Below, in pieces: positions 55,413 through 64,000 of a DNA stretch of 64,000 nucleotides. The DNA is from an uncultured Paracoccaceae bacterium (GTDB lineage: Bacteria; Pseudomonadota; Alphaproteobacteria; Rhodobacterales; Rhodobacteraceae). The number at the start of each line of letters is the position of its first letter. Position 1 is the stretch's first letter. The stretch is taken from assembly GCA_947503175.1 (NCBI GenBank), contig CANNCO010000001.1:1612001-1676000 (forward strand), given 5' to 3'. Made by a program: the position numbers and the translations under genes. A model generated the notes under the pieces. It did no database searches, had not been told where the DNA came from, and saw nothing but the letters and a program-made list of their open reading frames with translations.

Positions 55413-56377
55413 GCCGCTCCGGCGGCCTTGTTAGCGGCCAGCAGGCTCATCACCGACTGGAAGAATTTCCACGCCGCCTCGATCAGCCCCTTCAGCGCCA
55501 GCACCATCGACGTGCCGCCCGAAAGAACCGCTGCCGCAGCGGTTGCCACAAGCTTGATGATCGTACGCACGATGGCGCGTTTGACGATCTCCTTGATGAT
55601 CGCCTTTATCTGGCTCTTGAAATTCTTATAGACGGATTTCAGCATCGACCCGATCATCAGGGCCACGGATTTGATCCCCGATTTCAGCGCCGCCTTTCCC
55701 GCTTCCTTGTTCTTGGCCGATTGAACTTCCGCTGCGATCTTGCGGATGCCGTCCATCGCGTTCTTCATGATCTTCAGAAGCGGCCCGAATTTCCCGTCCA
55801 TCGTCTTCTTGACCCAGGCTTCCAGCTTTTTATCCCGCTTGGCCTGCACCTTGATAATCGCCAGAACAAGGTTGATGCCGTCGATCAGGACAAGGATCGA
55901 CGCCACGATCTGATCGCTTGTGGGGCCGCCTTTCTTGCCCCGGCCGGTAATGAACAGAACTTCCTTACCCCCGATCAACAGAACTGTTTCGTCGTCGCGT
56001 ATCTCAAGCACCGAGGTGCCCACGGTCGCTTCTGCCTCGGCGACCGCCCCTTCGGGCAGAACGCCGTCGATCAGAACGGGCCGCAAATCCGCCTCGGCGT
56101 CCTCCATCAGGGTATCGAGATCACCGCCATCCGCAGACAGCCCCATCAGTTCGGGGTCGCTTTCGACCAGTTCCCGCGCCTCTGCCAGACCACGCTGAAG
56201 CGCTTCTTCCGGCGGCAACTCGATGGCCGGCGCTGCCTCGAACACCGGTTCTGGCGCCGCCCTGTCAGGGGCCGTCACCGTTTCTTCTGCCAGCTCGCGC
56301 AGAAAGTCCTCGGAAAAATACTCCGGATCGTAACGAAAGCTCAGGCCTTCGCCGGGCGAAAATGTCTCAAATGCCAT
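55409..56377 (-). CDS. Unusual acidic/cationic amphipathic protein (orphan)
   Basis: A 322-residue protein with a very uneven charge layout. Residues 1-145 are strongly acidic (many Glu/Asp, few Lys). Residues 156-176 form a hydrophobic helix (VASILVLIDGINLVLAIIK). Residues 178-275 are rich in Lys with amphipathic patterns, and 276-322 are Ala/Leu-rich and hydrophobic. No signal peptide and no known family are recognised. The plan, an acidic head capping a basic membrane-active tail, recalls some pore-forming or immunity-type proteins, but this is speculation. It is convergent with typA and appears monocistronic. Confidence 0.72.
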   Translation of the reverse strand: MAFETFSPGEGLSFRYDPEYFSEDFLRELAEETVTAPDRAAPEPVFEAAPAIELPPEEALQRGLAEARELVESDPELMGLSADGGDLDTLMEDAEADLRPVLIDGVLPEGAVAEAEATVGTSVLEIRDDETVLLIGGKEVLFITGRGKKGGPTSDQIVASILVLIDGINLVLAIIKVQAKRDKKLEAWVKKTMDGKFGPLLKIMKNAMDGIRKIAAEVQSAKNKEAGKAALKSGIKSVALMIGSMLKSVYKNFKSQIKAIIKEIVKRAIVRTIIKLVATAAAAVLSGGTSMVLALKGLIEAAWKFFQSVMSLLAANKAAGAA

Positions 56378-56520
56378 AGTAGAATATCCTGTTGTTCTAT
56401 GCCCTCTTACCCAACGTCAATTGCTGGCACGCCGGTCAGGACCATTCAACCTTCAGGATAGTTCGTTCGGGGATATGCGACCTGCACGACACATGGCCCG
56501 TGCGGATCGGAAACCGGTGT

Positions 56521-57006
56521 TCAGGCGGTGCCCTCACCCGCCTCCGGCGCGACAGTTACGCCAAGGCTAACAAGGCCTTCCTTCAGGACGGTGGCGTAAA
56601 CCCCGCCATGGCCCCGCATCGCGGTATAGCCGCCCGGCCCCAGCACCTCTTCCATCCGCGAACAGGGCGGGCATGGTCCGGTCACTTCGATCAACGCCTC
56701 TCCGATCCGCAACCGCGCCTTCCGGAACCCCAGAAGGTTCAGCCCCTCGATGACGACGTTCCGCCGCAACAGTCCCGGATCAATGGCATCGCGCGCCAGA
56801 AGAGCCGCGATAACGGGCAGATGCTCGGCCTGTATCAGCGTCACGGACCGCTTGCCCTCAGGGGCGTGATCCCCTTCGAACCCGTCAAAACGCAAAATGG
56901 CCTTTCCGGGCGTTTCGACCGCACCGCGCCGGGTGGGGCGTATGCCGATCCAATCGACGCGACCGAGCCGCGCGGTGCGCGCCATCATGGCCGCGAGCGT
57001 TCCCAT
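56521..57006 (-). CDS. MOSC domain protein
   Basis: A 161-residue MOSC-domain protein. The typical elements KRSVTLIQAEHLPVIAALL and the cysteine in GPCPPCSRMEE, then GGVYATVLKEGLV, are present. MOSC proteins handle sulfur bound to molybdenum cofactor or detoxify N-hydroxylated compounds; the substrate is unknown. It shares one base with the DUF1330 stop (TGATG) and is the last gene of an alaS operon. Confidence 0.88.
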   Translation of the reverse strand: MGTLAAMMARTARLGRVDWIGIRPTRRGAVETPGKAILRFDGFEGDHAPEGKRSVTLIQAEHLPVIAALLARDAIDPGLLRRNVVIEGLNLLGFRKARLRIGEALIEVTGPCPPCSRMEEVLGPGGYTAMRGHGGVYATVLKEGLVSLGVTVAPEAGEGTA

Positions 57007-57293
57007 CAGTCGGTGGTTTCGACCACCATGACCTCACGCTCCGAACCCGCCTTGGCCAGCTTGACCGCCTCCTGATAGCGCGGATCGGCATAGGCCGCCT
57101 CCGCCGCCTCGACCGACGGGAAGCGGGCCACCACGTTGCGCTTTCGCTCACGTCCTTCGAACTGGACGAACCGACCGCCACGGGCGATGAACTCCCCCCC
57201 GTGCTCCGGGATTACAACAGAGGCTACCTTGATGTATTCACCGTATTTTTCTTCGTCGGTCACATCCACATGGGCAATCCACAAAGCGCTCAT
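57006..57293 (-). CDS. DUF1330 family protein
   Basis: A 95-residue dimeric alpha+beta barrel type protein with the family pattern [22 protein letters not shown] and [19 protein letters not shown]. Function unknown. The start overlaps the alaS stop by 4 nt (ATGA), and the end overlaps the MOSC start. Confidence 0.9.
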   Translation of the reverse strand: MSALWIAHVDVTDEEKYGEYIKVASVVIPEHGGEFIARGGRFVQFEGRERKRNVVARFPSVEAAEAAYADPRYQEAVKLAKAGSEREVMVVETTD

Positions 57294-59962
57294 TTCGCAT
57301 CTCCCAAGATCTTTTCCGCCGCCAGTATAGCAGCATCGGCATTGGCGGCATCCTTTGCCCCGCCCTGGGCAAGGTCCGGGCGTCCGCCACCCCCCTTGCC
57401 GCCCAGTTCCGTCACCGCCGCCCGCACGATGTCGATCGCCGAAACGCGCGCCACCAGATCATCCGTCACACCGGCAGCGACCGCAGCCTTGCCATCGGCA
57501 TCCGCGATCAACAGGACCGCCCCCGACCCGATCTGCGTCTTATGCGCATCGATCAGCGCCGGAAGATCGCGCCCCGAGACGCCCGAAAGCGACTGTGCGA
57601 CGAACGCGATGCCGTTCACCTCCCGCGCATTGCTGTCTGCACCTGCGCCGCCGCCCATGGCAAGCTTGCGCCGCAGATCGGCAACCTCCGACTGCAACGC
57701 CTTGCGTTCGTCCAGAAGCGCCCGCACCCGGTCCGGCACCTCGGCAGCCTGCGCCTTCATTGTCAAAGCGGTCTCGGCCAAACGGTGATCCTGCGCCGAG
57801 AGATAGGCAAAGGCCTCTGCCCCCGTGAGCGCCTCGATCCGCCGGACACCGGCCGAGGACGCACTGTCGCCAAGGGCCACGAACACGCCGATATCGCCCG
57901 TCCGCCGGACATGGGTGCCGCCGCAAAGCTCGATCGAATAGGTCTCGCCATCGATCCCCTTGCCGGTCTCGGCCGCGCCCATCGAAACAACGCGCACCTC
58001 GTCGCCATACTTCTCGCCGAACAGCGCCTGCGCCCCAATCTCGCGGGCCTCGTCGGGTGTCATGATCCGCGTTTCGACCGGCGAGTTCTGGCGAATGTAG
58101 TCGTTCACCTCGGCCTCGACCCGGGCCAACTCCTCAAGACCGAGCGCCTTCGAATGGCTGAAATCGAACCGCAGCCTGTCGGGGGCATTGAGCGATCCAC
58201 GCTGTGCCACATGATCGCCCAGCGCCTGACGCAGCGCCTCGTGCAACAGATGCGTGGCCGAATGGTTTGCGCGGATATTCGAACGGCGGTGGTGATCGAC
58301 CGTCAGGTGCACATAATCGCCCACCGCCATCGCACCCTTGTCCAGCGCCATCTCATGGCCGAACACGGCACCGCCGGCAAAGCGTTTGGTGTTCTTGACG
58401 GTTCCCACGACATCCCGGTTTTCAAGCAATGTGACATAACCGGTATCACCCACCTGACCGCCCGCCTCGCCATAAAACGGCGTCTGATTCACGACGATCC
58501 ATGCCGTTCCGGGCGCGTCCAGCTTGTCGACCTGCTTGCCATCCCGAACGATGGCCGTGATCTGGGCTTCGGCGGTTTCGGTGTCATAACCCAGAAACTC
58601 GGTCGATCCTTGCGTCTCCGCGATATCGAACCACTGGCCGCCATCGGCGGCCTCGCCCGACCCGGCCCATGCCGCCCGCGCCTTGGCCTTCTGTGCGGCC
58701 ATCGCGGCCTCGAACCCGTCCACATCCACGGCGCGGCCCTTTTCGCGCAGGGCATCCTGCGTTAGGTCCAGCGGAAACCCGAACGTGTCGTAAAGCTTGA
58801 ACGCCTCTTCGCCCGGCAGATCGGCCCCGTCCGGCAGCTTCTCCAAAGCATCGTCCAGAAGATGAAGACCGCGCTCTAAAGTCTGACGGAACCGTGTTTC
58901 TTCCAGTTTCAGGGTCTCTTCGATCAGGGGCTGTGCCCGGCCCAGTTCCGGATAAGCCTGCCCCATCTCGCTGACCAATGACGACACCAAGCGGTGCATC
59001 ACCGGATCCTTCGCGCCCAACAGATGCGCATGCCGCATCGCACGCCGCATGATCCGGCGCAGCACGTAACCCCGGCCCTCGTTCGACGGCATCACCCCAT
59101 CGGCAATCAGGAAAGAGGTCGAACGCAGGTGATCGGCGATCACCCGGTGATGCACATTCCCCGGCCCATCCGGATCGGCGCTTGTCGCATGGGCCGAGGC
59201 TTCGATCAGCGCGCGCATCAGGTCGGTGTCGTAATTGTCGTGCTTGCCCTGCAACAGCGCCCCGATCCGCTCCAGCCCCATGCCGGTATCGATCGACTGC
59301 ATGTCCAGCGCCTTCATCGAGCCGTCTTCGAACTGCTCGTTCTGCATGAAAACGATGTTCCAGATCTCGATGAACCGGTCGCCATCTTCGTCGGGGCTGC
59401 CCGGCGGCCCACCGGGAATATGATCGCCGTGATCATAGAAGATCTCGGTGCAGGGCCCGCACGGCCCCGTCGGGCCCATCTGCCAGAAATTGTCATGGGT
59501 GGCGATGCGGATGATCCGGTCTTCGGGCACGCCGATCTTCTTCCAGATCGCATGAGCCTCGTCATCTGTATGATAGATCGTCACCAGAAGCCGCGACTTG
59601 TCGATCCCGAACCCGTCGGTCAGAAGCTCCCACGCATAAGGGATCGCCTCTTCCTTGAAGTAATCCCCGAACGAGAAATTTCCCAGCATTTCAAAGAACG
59701 TATGGTGCCTTGCGGTATAGCCCACATTGTCCAGATCATTGTGCTTGCCGCCCGCGCGCACGCATTTCTGGCTGGTCGTGGCGCGCGTGTAATCGCGGTG
59801 TTCGACTCCCGTGAACAGGTTCTTGAACTGCACCATGCCCGAGTTGACGAACATCAGCGTCGGGTCGTTCCGGGGCACCAGGGGCGAGGACGCGACAATC
59901 TCGTGCCCGTTCTGGCCGAAATAGTCGAGAAAGGTCGAGCGGATGTCGTTCAGGCTTGGCAT
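57290..59962 (-). CDS. alaS: Alanyl-tRNA synthetase
   Basis: An 890-residue AlaRS. N-terminal aminoacylation domain starts [21 protein letters not shown] with class II motifs; the editing domain has [11 protein letters not shown] and [15 protein letters not shown] with zinc-ligand Cys/His; the C-terminal oligomerisation part is present. Length is typical for alphaproteobacteria. It is followed by DUF1330 and MOSC genes that appear co-translated. Confidence 0.97.
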   Translation of the reverse strand: MPSLNDIRSTFLDYFGQNGHEIVASSPLVPRNDPTLMFVNSGMVQFKNLFTGVEHRDYTRATTSQKCVRAGGKHNDLDNVGYTARHHTFFEMLGNFSFGDYFKEEAIPYAWELLTDGFGIDKSRLLVTIYHTDDEAHAIWKKIGVPEDRIIRIATHDNFWQMGPTGPCGPCTEIFYDHGDHIPGGPPGSPDEDGDRFIEIWNIVFMQNEQFEDGSMKALDMQSIDTGMGLERIGALLQGKHDNYDTDLMRALIEASAHATSADPDGPGNVHHRVIADHLRSTSFLIADGVMPSNEGRGYVLRRIMRRAMRHAHLLGAKDPVMHRLVSSLVSEMGQAYPELGRAQPLIEETLKLEETRFRQTLERGLHLLDDALEKLPDGADLPGEEAFKLYDTFGFPLDLTQDALREKGRAVDVDGFEAAMAAQKAKARAAWAGSGEAADGGQWFDIAETQGSTEFLGYDTETAEAQITAIVRDGKQVDKLDAPGTAWIVVNQTPFYGEAGGQVGDTGYVTLLENRDVVGTVKNTKRFAGGAVFGHEMALDKGAMAVGDYVHLTVDHHRRSNIRANHSATHLLHEALRQALGDHVAQRGSLNAPDRLRFDFSHSKALGLEELARVEAEVNDYIRQNSPVETRIMTPDEAREIGAQALFGEKYGDEVRVVSMGAAETGKGIDGETYSIELCGGTHVRRTGDIGVFVALGDSASSAGVRRIEALTGAEAFAYLSAQDHRLAETALTMKAQAAEVPDRVRALLDERKALQSEVADLRRKLAMGGGAGADSNAREVNGIAFVAQSLSGVSGRDLPALIDAHKTQIGSGAVLLIADADGKAAVAAGVTDDLVARVSAIDIVRAAVTELGGKGGGGRPDLAQGGAKDAANADAAILAAEKILGDAK

Positions 59963-60052
59963 GGCAGTGATTTCCGGGCTTCGGCGAAAGGGCGTTTGCC
60001 CATTTAGCCCTGTGCCCGGCGGGTGTCCACATTAACCCACGCCGCAATCGAC

Positions 60053-60079
60053 AAAGGGCGCAGCCATGCCGCGCCCTTT
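60053..60079 (-). terminator. Hairpin after recA
   Basis: Stem AAAGGGCGC (60053-60061) with GCGCCCTTT (60071-60079), loop nine bases. The T run on the minus strand is short (TTTGT), so termination is likely but not strong. It lies 30 bp after the recA stop and before alaS. Confidence 0.55.
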
Positions 60080-60108
60080 GCCCGTATCTTTAGCCATGCA
60101 CCCAGGCG

Positions 60109-61188
60109 TCAGCTTTCGAGAATCTCGTCATCCTCGGCGCGGTCAGCCTCTTCTATGTCGAAATCAAGCCCGTGCGCGGCGCGGATCTTGTCCTCGATCT
60201 CAAGGGCAACGGACGGATTTTCCTTCAGAAAGCCCTTGGCGTTCTCACGCCCCTGCCCGATCCGCTCGTCGCCATAGCTGAACCATGCGCCTGATTTCTC
60301 GACTACGCCCGCCTTCACGCCAAGGTCCAGAAGCTCACCCATCTTGCTGATGCCTTCGCCATACATGATGTCGAATTCCACCTGCTTGAACGGCGGGGCC
60401 ACCTTGTTCTTCACGACTTTCACACGGGTTGCGTTGCCGACAACCTCGTCGCGATCCTTGATCGCACCGATCCGGCGGATGTCCAGACGGACCGAGGAAT
60501 AGAACTTCAGCGCATTGCCGCCCGTCGTCGTCTCGGGCGAACCAAACATGACGCCGATCTTCATCCGGATCTGGTTGATGAAGATCACCATGCAGTTCGA
60601 GCGGCTGATCGACCCGGTCAGCTTGCGCATGGCCTGGCTCATCAGGCGAGCCTGACTGCCCATCTGCATGTCGCCCATATCGCCCTCAAGCTCGGCCTTG
60701 GGCGTCAGGGCGGCCACCGAATCGACCACAACCATGCTGACCGCACCCGACCGCACCAGCGTATCGGTGATCTCAAGCGCCTGTTCACCGGTATCGGGCT
60801 GGCTGATTAGCAGCTCGTCAAGGTTCACGCCCAGCTTCTTGGCATATTGCGGGTCAAGCGCATGCTCGGCATCGACGAAGGCACAGACCCCGCCCTTCTT
60901 CTGCTCTTCGGCCACGCAATGCAGAGTCAGCGTTGTCTTACCCGACGACTCCGGGCCGTAAATCTCGATGATCCGGCCTTTCGGCAAACCACCGATGCCC
61001 AACGCGATATCCAAGCCCAGCGATCCGGTCGACGTGGCCTCGATATCCATGACGGCGTTCTCATCGCCAAGCTTCATGATCGAGCCTTTGCCGAACTGCC
61101 GTTCGATCTGGGCCAGCGCCGAATCAAGCGCCTTTTGTTTGTCACCTTCGCGCTTGTCTTTCATGTCCAGAATACTTGCCGTGGCCAT
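60109..61188 (-). CDS. recA: Recombinase RecA
   Basis: A 359-residue RecA, forming filaments on single-stranded DNA, driving strand exchange and LexA cleavage. Walker [25 protein letters not shown], the L1/L2 loops and an acidic C-terminus ([17 protein letters not shown]) are all seen. A perfect SOS box is about 51 bp upstream of the ATG. Confidence 0.98.
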   Translation of the reverse strand: MATASILDMKDKREGDKQKALDSALAQIERQFGKGSIMKLGDENAVMDIEATSTGSLGLDIALGIGGLPKGRIIEIYGPESSGKTTLTLHCVAEEQKKGGVCAFVDAEHALDPQYAKKLGVNLDELLISQPDTGEQALEITDTLVRSGAVSMVVVDSVAALTPKAELEGDMGDMQMGSQARLMSQAMRKLTGSISRSNCMVIFINQIRMKIGVMFGSPETTTGGNALKFYSSVRLDIRRIGAIKDRDEVVGNATRVKVVKNKVAPPFKQVEFDIMYGEGISKMGELLDLGVKAGVVEKSGAWFSYGDERIGQGRENAKGFLKENPSVALEIEDKIRAAHGLDFDIEEADRAEDDEILES

Positions 61189-61238
61189 TGGTCCTGTTCC
61201 TTATTCCATACCCGCCCGGGGGCGGCAACGCTCTGTTT

Positions 61239-61253
61239 GTTCGCCTCTTGTTC
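61239..61253. promoter_or_regulatory. SOS (LexA) box of recA
   Basis: GTTCGCCTCTTGTTC, an exact GTTC-N7-GTTC match, about 51 bp upstream of the recA ATG. The same type of box is upstream of uvrA. Confidence 0.82.
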
Positions 61254-61371
61254 TCAAGCCGTTATGAGATCAAAAAGAGAACATTTCAACAGTTTTATTC
61301 AAATGCTGACTATCGGAGCTTTGGATTAAGGCTTTGTTACCGCTCGGATGAAAAAGCACGCGCCTGACCGC

Positions 61372-63681
61372 TCAATGAAGCTGCGCTTCCACGGTCTCGG
61401 TCAACTGGTTCAACGAGAAGGGCTTGGGCAGGAACACCGACTGGGGGATTCGCGCCTGTCCCTCGGCAAAGCTTTCCTCGGCATAGCCCGAGACAAAGAC
61501 CACCCGGGTATCGGGCCGCTCTTCCAGCGCCTCTGCCACCCATGTGGGCCCGTCCTTGCCGGGCATGATCACGTCGGTGACGAAGATGTCGACGTTCAGC
61601 GTCGCATCCCGCAACTGATCCAGCGCCTCTTCGGCATTCGCAGCCTCGATCACCGTGTAACCCCGAAGCCGCAGCGCGCGGGATGCAAAGGCCCGGACCG
61701 GTGCTTCGTCCTCGACCAGCAGAACCACGCCTCCGGCATGTTCCGGCCTGTCGCGCCGCGGCGGCTTCCGTTCTTCGGCAACGGCCGCGGCCTCCGCTGG
61801 CTGTGCCGGGAAATACAGCGTGAACTCGGTTCCCTGACCGGCAACGCTTTCGGCGAATATGAACCCGCCGGTCTGTTTCACAATGCCATAGACCGTCGAC
61901 AAGCCCAGACCGGTACCCTCTCCGGCCTTCTTCGTCGTGTAGAAAGGCTCGAATATCTTCGACAGGTTCTCGGGATCGATCCCGATGCCGTAGTCACGCA
62001 CCTGGATGACCACATAGTCCCCCGCCGGTATCACCGCGCGCGCGCGCACGACGTCGTCGCTCAGAATGGCGGTCTTGGTCTCGACTTCGATCCGCCCGCC
62101 CTCCGGCATGGCGTCGCGCGCGTTGACCACGAGGTTCATCATCACCTGCTCGAACTGCCGCCGGTCGGCGCGGATCAAGGCGGCATTGGGATCAAGCGCA
62201 AGTTCCAGCCGGATCGTCTCGCCCACGAGACGGTTCAGAAGATGTGCGAGATCACCCACCAGATCCCGCAGATCGAGCGTTTCGGGCCGCAGGTTCTGTT
62301 TCCGCGAAAAGGCCAGAAGCTGACCGACCAGAGCGGCGGCCCGGTTGGCGTTCTGGTTGATCTGCTCAAGATCGGCGTAATCCGGGTCTCCCGCATCGCG
62401 CCGCAACAACAATAGATCGCAATGGCCGCTGATCGCAGTCAGAAGATTGTTGAAGTCATGGGCGACGCCGCCCGCAAGCTGTCCGATTGCCTGCATTTTC
62501 TGGCTTTGGACGAATTGCGCCTCAAGCGTCTTCAACTCGGTCGCATCGTGCAGCACGGCGATCACGCATTTCTCGCCGCCATCGTCATAGGGGCTAAGCG
62601 CCACCTGCACATAAACCTCCTGCCGCGCCCGCGCCGCCCGCAGAAACTCCGATCGTCCCGATCCGCGCCCATCGGCAGCTTCCGCGATCCAGTCCCCCAG
62701 GGGCCGGCCCAGGCCTTCGACCAGCGCCCCCAGCCCAACCTCTTCGCCCTTGGCCATCCGCAGCAGGTCCGCCGCCATCCTGTTGGCCATGCGCACCGCG
62801 CCGTCCCGGCCCAGTTTCAACAATGGCACCGGCAGATCGTCCACCCGGTCCCACTGGACCGTCGTATTGTCCGAAACCTCGGGCACCATGTAGATTTCGC
62901 GCCGCCCGGCGATGCCCGGGATCTCGATGACCGTGGCCTGCACCGTGCCATCCTTCGTGGTGATCCGGTGCCGGTCACCGGGCCGGATCGGCAGATCGGC
63001 CACGATCCGGTCAAGCTGCTTTTGGGGCGCACCCAGAAATCGCCGCGACGCGTCGTTCATGAACAGCACCGTGCCGGATTTCGATGCGGTCAGCATCGGC
63101 ATGTTAAAGCTTTCCGCGCCGCGCATCATCACACCGCGATCCACGAGGTCCTCGAACCGCCACAGATAGCCGTTGGCCTCGATCCGGTGCACCGACATGC
63201 GCAGATGGCCCCGCCGCAGGGCAACGTCTTCACGCGCCGTGCCCCCGGCATCCGCGCGTGTCTGCAACCGGTGCAGAATGGCCGAGGGCGAGGCGAACAA
63301 CCCGCCCAGAACCGCCACCAGCGTCTGCCCCGATTTCTTGCCGAACCGCTCGGTCGCCGCCCCGTTCATATGGCTGATCCTGCCCTCCGCATCGGTCGTG
63401 AAACTGGGGGCCGCGTCATGGTCGACGAACCGCGCGACGGTTCTCAGATCCCGCGACCGCATCACGCCACGGCGGCGATCGGCCAGCGTCAGGACACCGG
63501 CGGTCGTCAGAAACCCGATACCGGCGAAAAACAACGCCAGCGCCATGTCAGGCTGCGGCGTGAAGACCGAAACCAGAATACAGCATGCCCCAAGGGCCAT
63601 GAGTTGAAGAAGGCGCGTGCCGCCAAGCCTGTCAGTCGCCACGCGCCTCTGGTTCAATTCGGTCGGATGAGCCAACAACAA
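61372..63681 (-). CDS. cckA: Hybrid sensor kinase CckA
   Basis: A 769-residue hybrid histidine kinase. Two N-terminal transmembrane helices (about 24-43 and 47-66) precede PAS-like domains (about 80-200 and 280-375), a dimerisation/phosphoacceptor region with His408 in [17 protein letters not shown], an ATPase domain ([13 protein letters not shown]) and a C-terminal receiver with Asp703 ([12 protein letters not shown]). The plan and sequence fit CckA, which phosphorylates CtrA through ChpT. It starts at one of three consecutive TTG codons. A CtrA-like box is about 50 bp upstream. Confidence 0.92.
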   Translation of the reverse strand: MLLAHPTELNQRRVATDRLGGTRLLQLMALGACCILVSVFTPQPDMALALFFAGIGFLTTAGVLTLADRRRGVMRSRDLRTVARFVDHDAAPSFTTDAEGRISHMNGAATERFGKKSGQTLVAVLGGLFASPSAILHRLQTRADAGGTAREDVALRRGHLRMSVHRIEANGYLWRFEDLVDRGVMMRGAESFNMPMLTASKSGTVLFMNDASRRFLGAPQKQLDRIVADLPIRPGDRHRITTKDGTVQATVIEIPGIAGRREIYMVPEVSDNTTVQWDRVDDLPVPLLKLGRDGAVRMANRMAADLLRMAKGEEVGLGALVEGLGRPLGDWIAEAADGRGSGRSEFLRAARARQEVYVQVALSPYDDGGEKCVIAVLHDATELKTLEAQFVQSQKMQAIGQLAGGVAHDFNNLLTAISGHCDLLLLRRDAGDPDYADLEQINQNANRAAALVGQLLAFSRKQNLRPETLDLRDLVGDLAHLLNRLVGETIRLELALDPNAALIRADRRQFEQVMMNLVVNARDAMPEGGRIEVETKTAILSDDVVRARAVIPAGDYVVIQVRDYGIGIDPENLSKIFEPFYTTKKAGEGTGLGLSTVYGIVKQTGGFIFAESVAGQGTEFTLYFPAQPAEAAAVAEERKPPRRDRPEHAGGVVLLVEDEAPVRAFASRALRLRGYTVIEAANAEEALDQLRDATLNVDIFVTDVIMPGKDGPTWVAEALEERPDTRVVFVSGYAEESFAEGQARIPQSVFLPKPFSLNQLTETVEAQLH

Positions 63682-63731
63682 ACCCCGGTAACACTACGAA
63701 TCTCAGTCGTGCTCATTTCCGACAGAATTCC

Positions 63732-63746
63732 TTAACTGCTGATTAA
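63732..63746. promoter_or_regulatory. CtrA-like box of cckA
   Basis: TTAACTGCTGATTAA, a full TTAA-N7-TTAA match flanked by CC and GG, making a larger inverted repeat. It lies about 50 bp upstream of the cckA start. Autoregulation through CckA-ChpT-CtrA is therefore possible. Confidence 0.55.
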
Positions 63747-63788
63747 GGTTCGCCCGCTGCACACTTATAGGTTGAGTTAATCTTATGA

Positions 63789-64000
63789 TCACTCCCGCGT
63801 CAACTGTGTAATGAACAGTCCGTCCGCACCGTCTTTCGGGGTGAACCGGCGCTGCGACAGAAGTCTCCAGCCCGGCGCGCGCGACAGGAACTCCCGGATC
63901 TGGCCATCGTTCTCGCGGTCCAGAAGCGAACAGGTCGCATAGGCCAGCACCCCGCCGGGCGCGACAAGGCCCGCGGCCCTGTCCAGGATCTCGGCCTGGA
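63789..64000 (-). CDS. rsmB: 16S rRNA m5C methyltransferase (RsmB-type), C-terminal part
   Basis: The window ends inside this gene; 69 C-terminal residues are seen. The segment with VAPGGVLAYATCSLLDRENDG carries the TCS-type catalytic cysteine motif region of RsmB/NOL1-type m5C methyltransferases, and it ends LFITQLTRE. RsmB is the closest recalled match, but another Trm/NSUN-like member cannot be excluded from so short a part. Confidence 0.78.
   Translation of the reverse strand, partial: QAEILDRAAGLVAPGGVLAYATCSLLDRENDGQIREFLSRAPGWRLLSQRRFTPKDGADGLFITQLTRE

Noticed and set aside
61324-61338. TTAAGGCTTTGTTAC upstream of recA as a CtrA box
   Set aside because: Second half is TTAC, not TTAA, and the SOS box explains the promoter.

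Overview
The window looks like chromosomal core sequence of an alphaproteobacterium in the Rhodobacteraceae (Roseobacter group). This rests on the high GC content, a CckA hybrid kinase, alphaproteobacterial SOS boxes (GTTC-N7-GTTC) upstream of both uvrA and recA, CtrA-type boxes (TTAA-N7-TTAA), a single-cysteine IscR-like regulator with an Iron-Rhodo-box-like palindrome, and an extended suf operon. No IS element, prophage, CRISPR array or rRNA was seen. One tRNA (Arg, CCG) is present. Most genes form tight operons with 1-4 nt stop/start overlaps.

Layout. 1-12 kb: end of a DUF1638-type gene, A-type Fe-S carrier, threonine dehydratase-like enzyme, exonuclease III, small exported and membrane proteins, uvrA, a DUF2189 membrane protein, class II aldolase, MFS transporter, a DUF6152-like/membrane protein pair and lpdA. 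12-20 kb: lytic transglycosylase, ssb, the aroK-aroB-NUDIX operon, a 44-aa membrane protein followed by a large exported protein and xerD, then a CorC/HlyC-type protein. 19.6-26.5 kb: surface-polysaccharide type genes (rhamnosyltransferase-like, GSCFA), a methyltransferase, a HerA-like ATPase, an intergenic region with two candidate small RNAs, an IalB-family protein and an AT-richer acetyltransferase. 26.5-33.3 kb: the envelope block fabF-type KS, dedicated ACP, lpxD, L,D-transpeptidase and a divergent DUF882 protein, then a 2H phosphoesterase and a leishmanolysin-like protease. 34.4-38.9 kb: a transmembrane Ser/Thr kinase followed by two paralogous exported LysM plus solute-binding-like proteins. 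39-49 kb: tRNA-Arg and the suf operon (rrf2/iscR, unknown gene, iscS-like, sufB, small genes, sufC, sufD, two membrane genes, sufS), read on the minus strand. 49-56 kb: alpha/beta hydrolase, HD hydrolase, icd, YitT-like protein, GT10-like glycosyltransferase, typA and an unusual acidic/cationic orphan protein. 56.5-64 kb: alaS-DUF1330-MOSC, recA, cckA and the 3' end of a probable rsmB.

The genes fall into a few working groups. Fe-S assembly is under an iron-responsive regulator. DNA repair (uvrA, recA, both with SOS boxes; ssb, xth, xerD) is well represented. Envelope construction covers lipid A acylation, L,D-crosslinking and polysaccharide decoration. Cell-cycle control is represented by cckA with its own CtrA-like box. 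The least explained elements are the kinase/LysM-SBP locus, the structured intergenic RNA candidate carrying an anti-Shine-Dalgarno linker, a duplicated sufB 3' end inside the suf operon, and the orphan protein convergent with typA.
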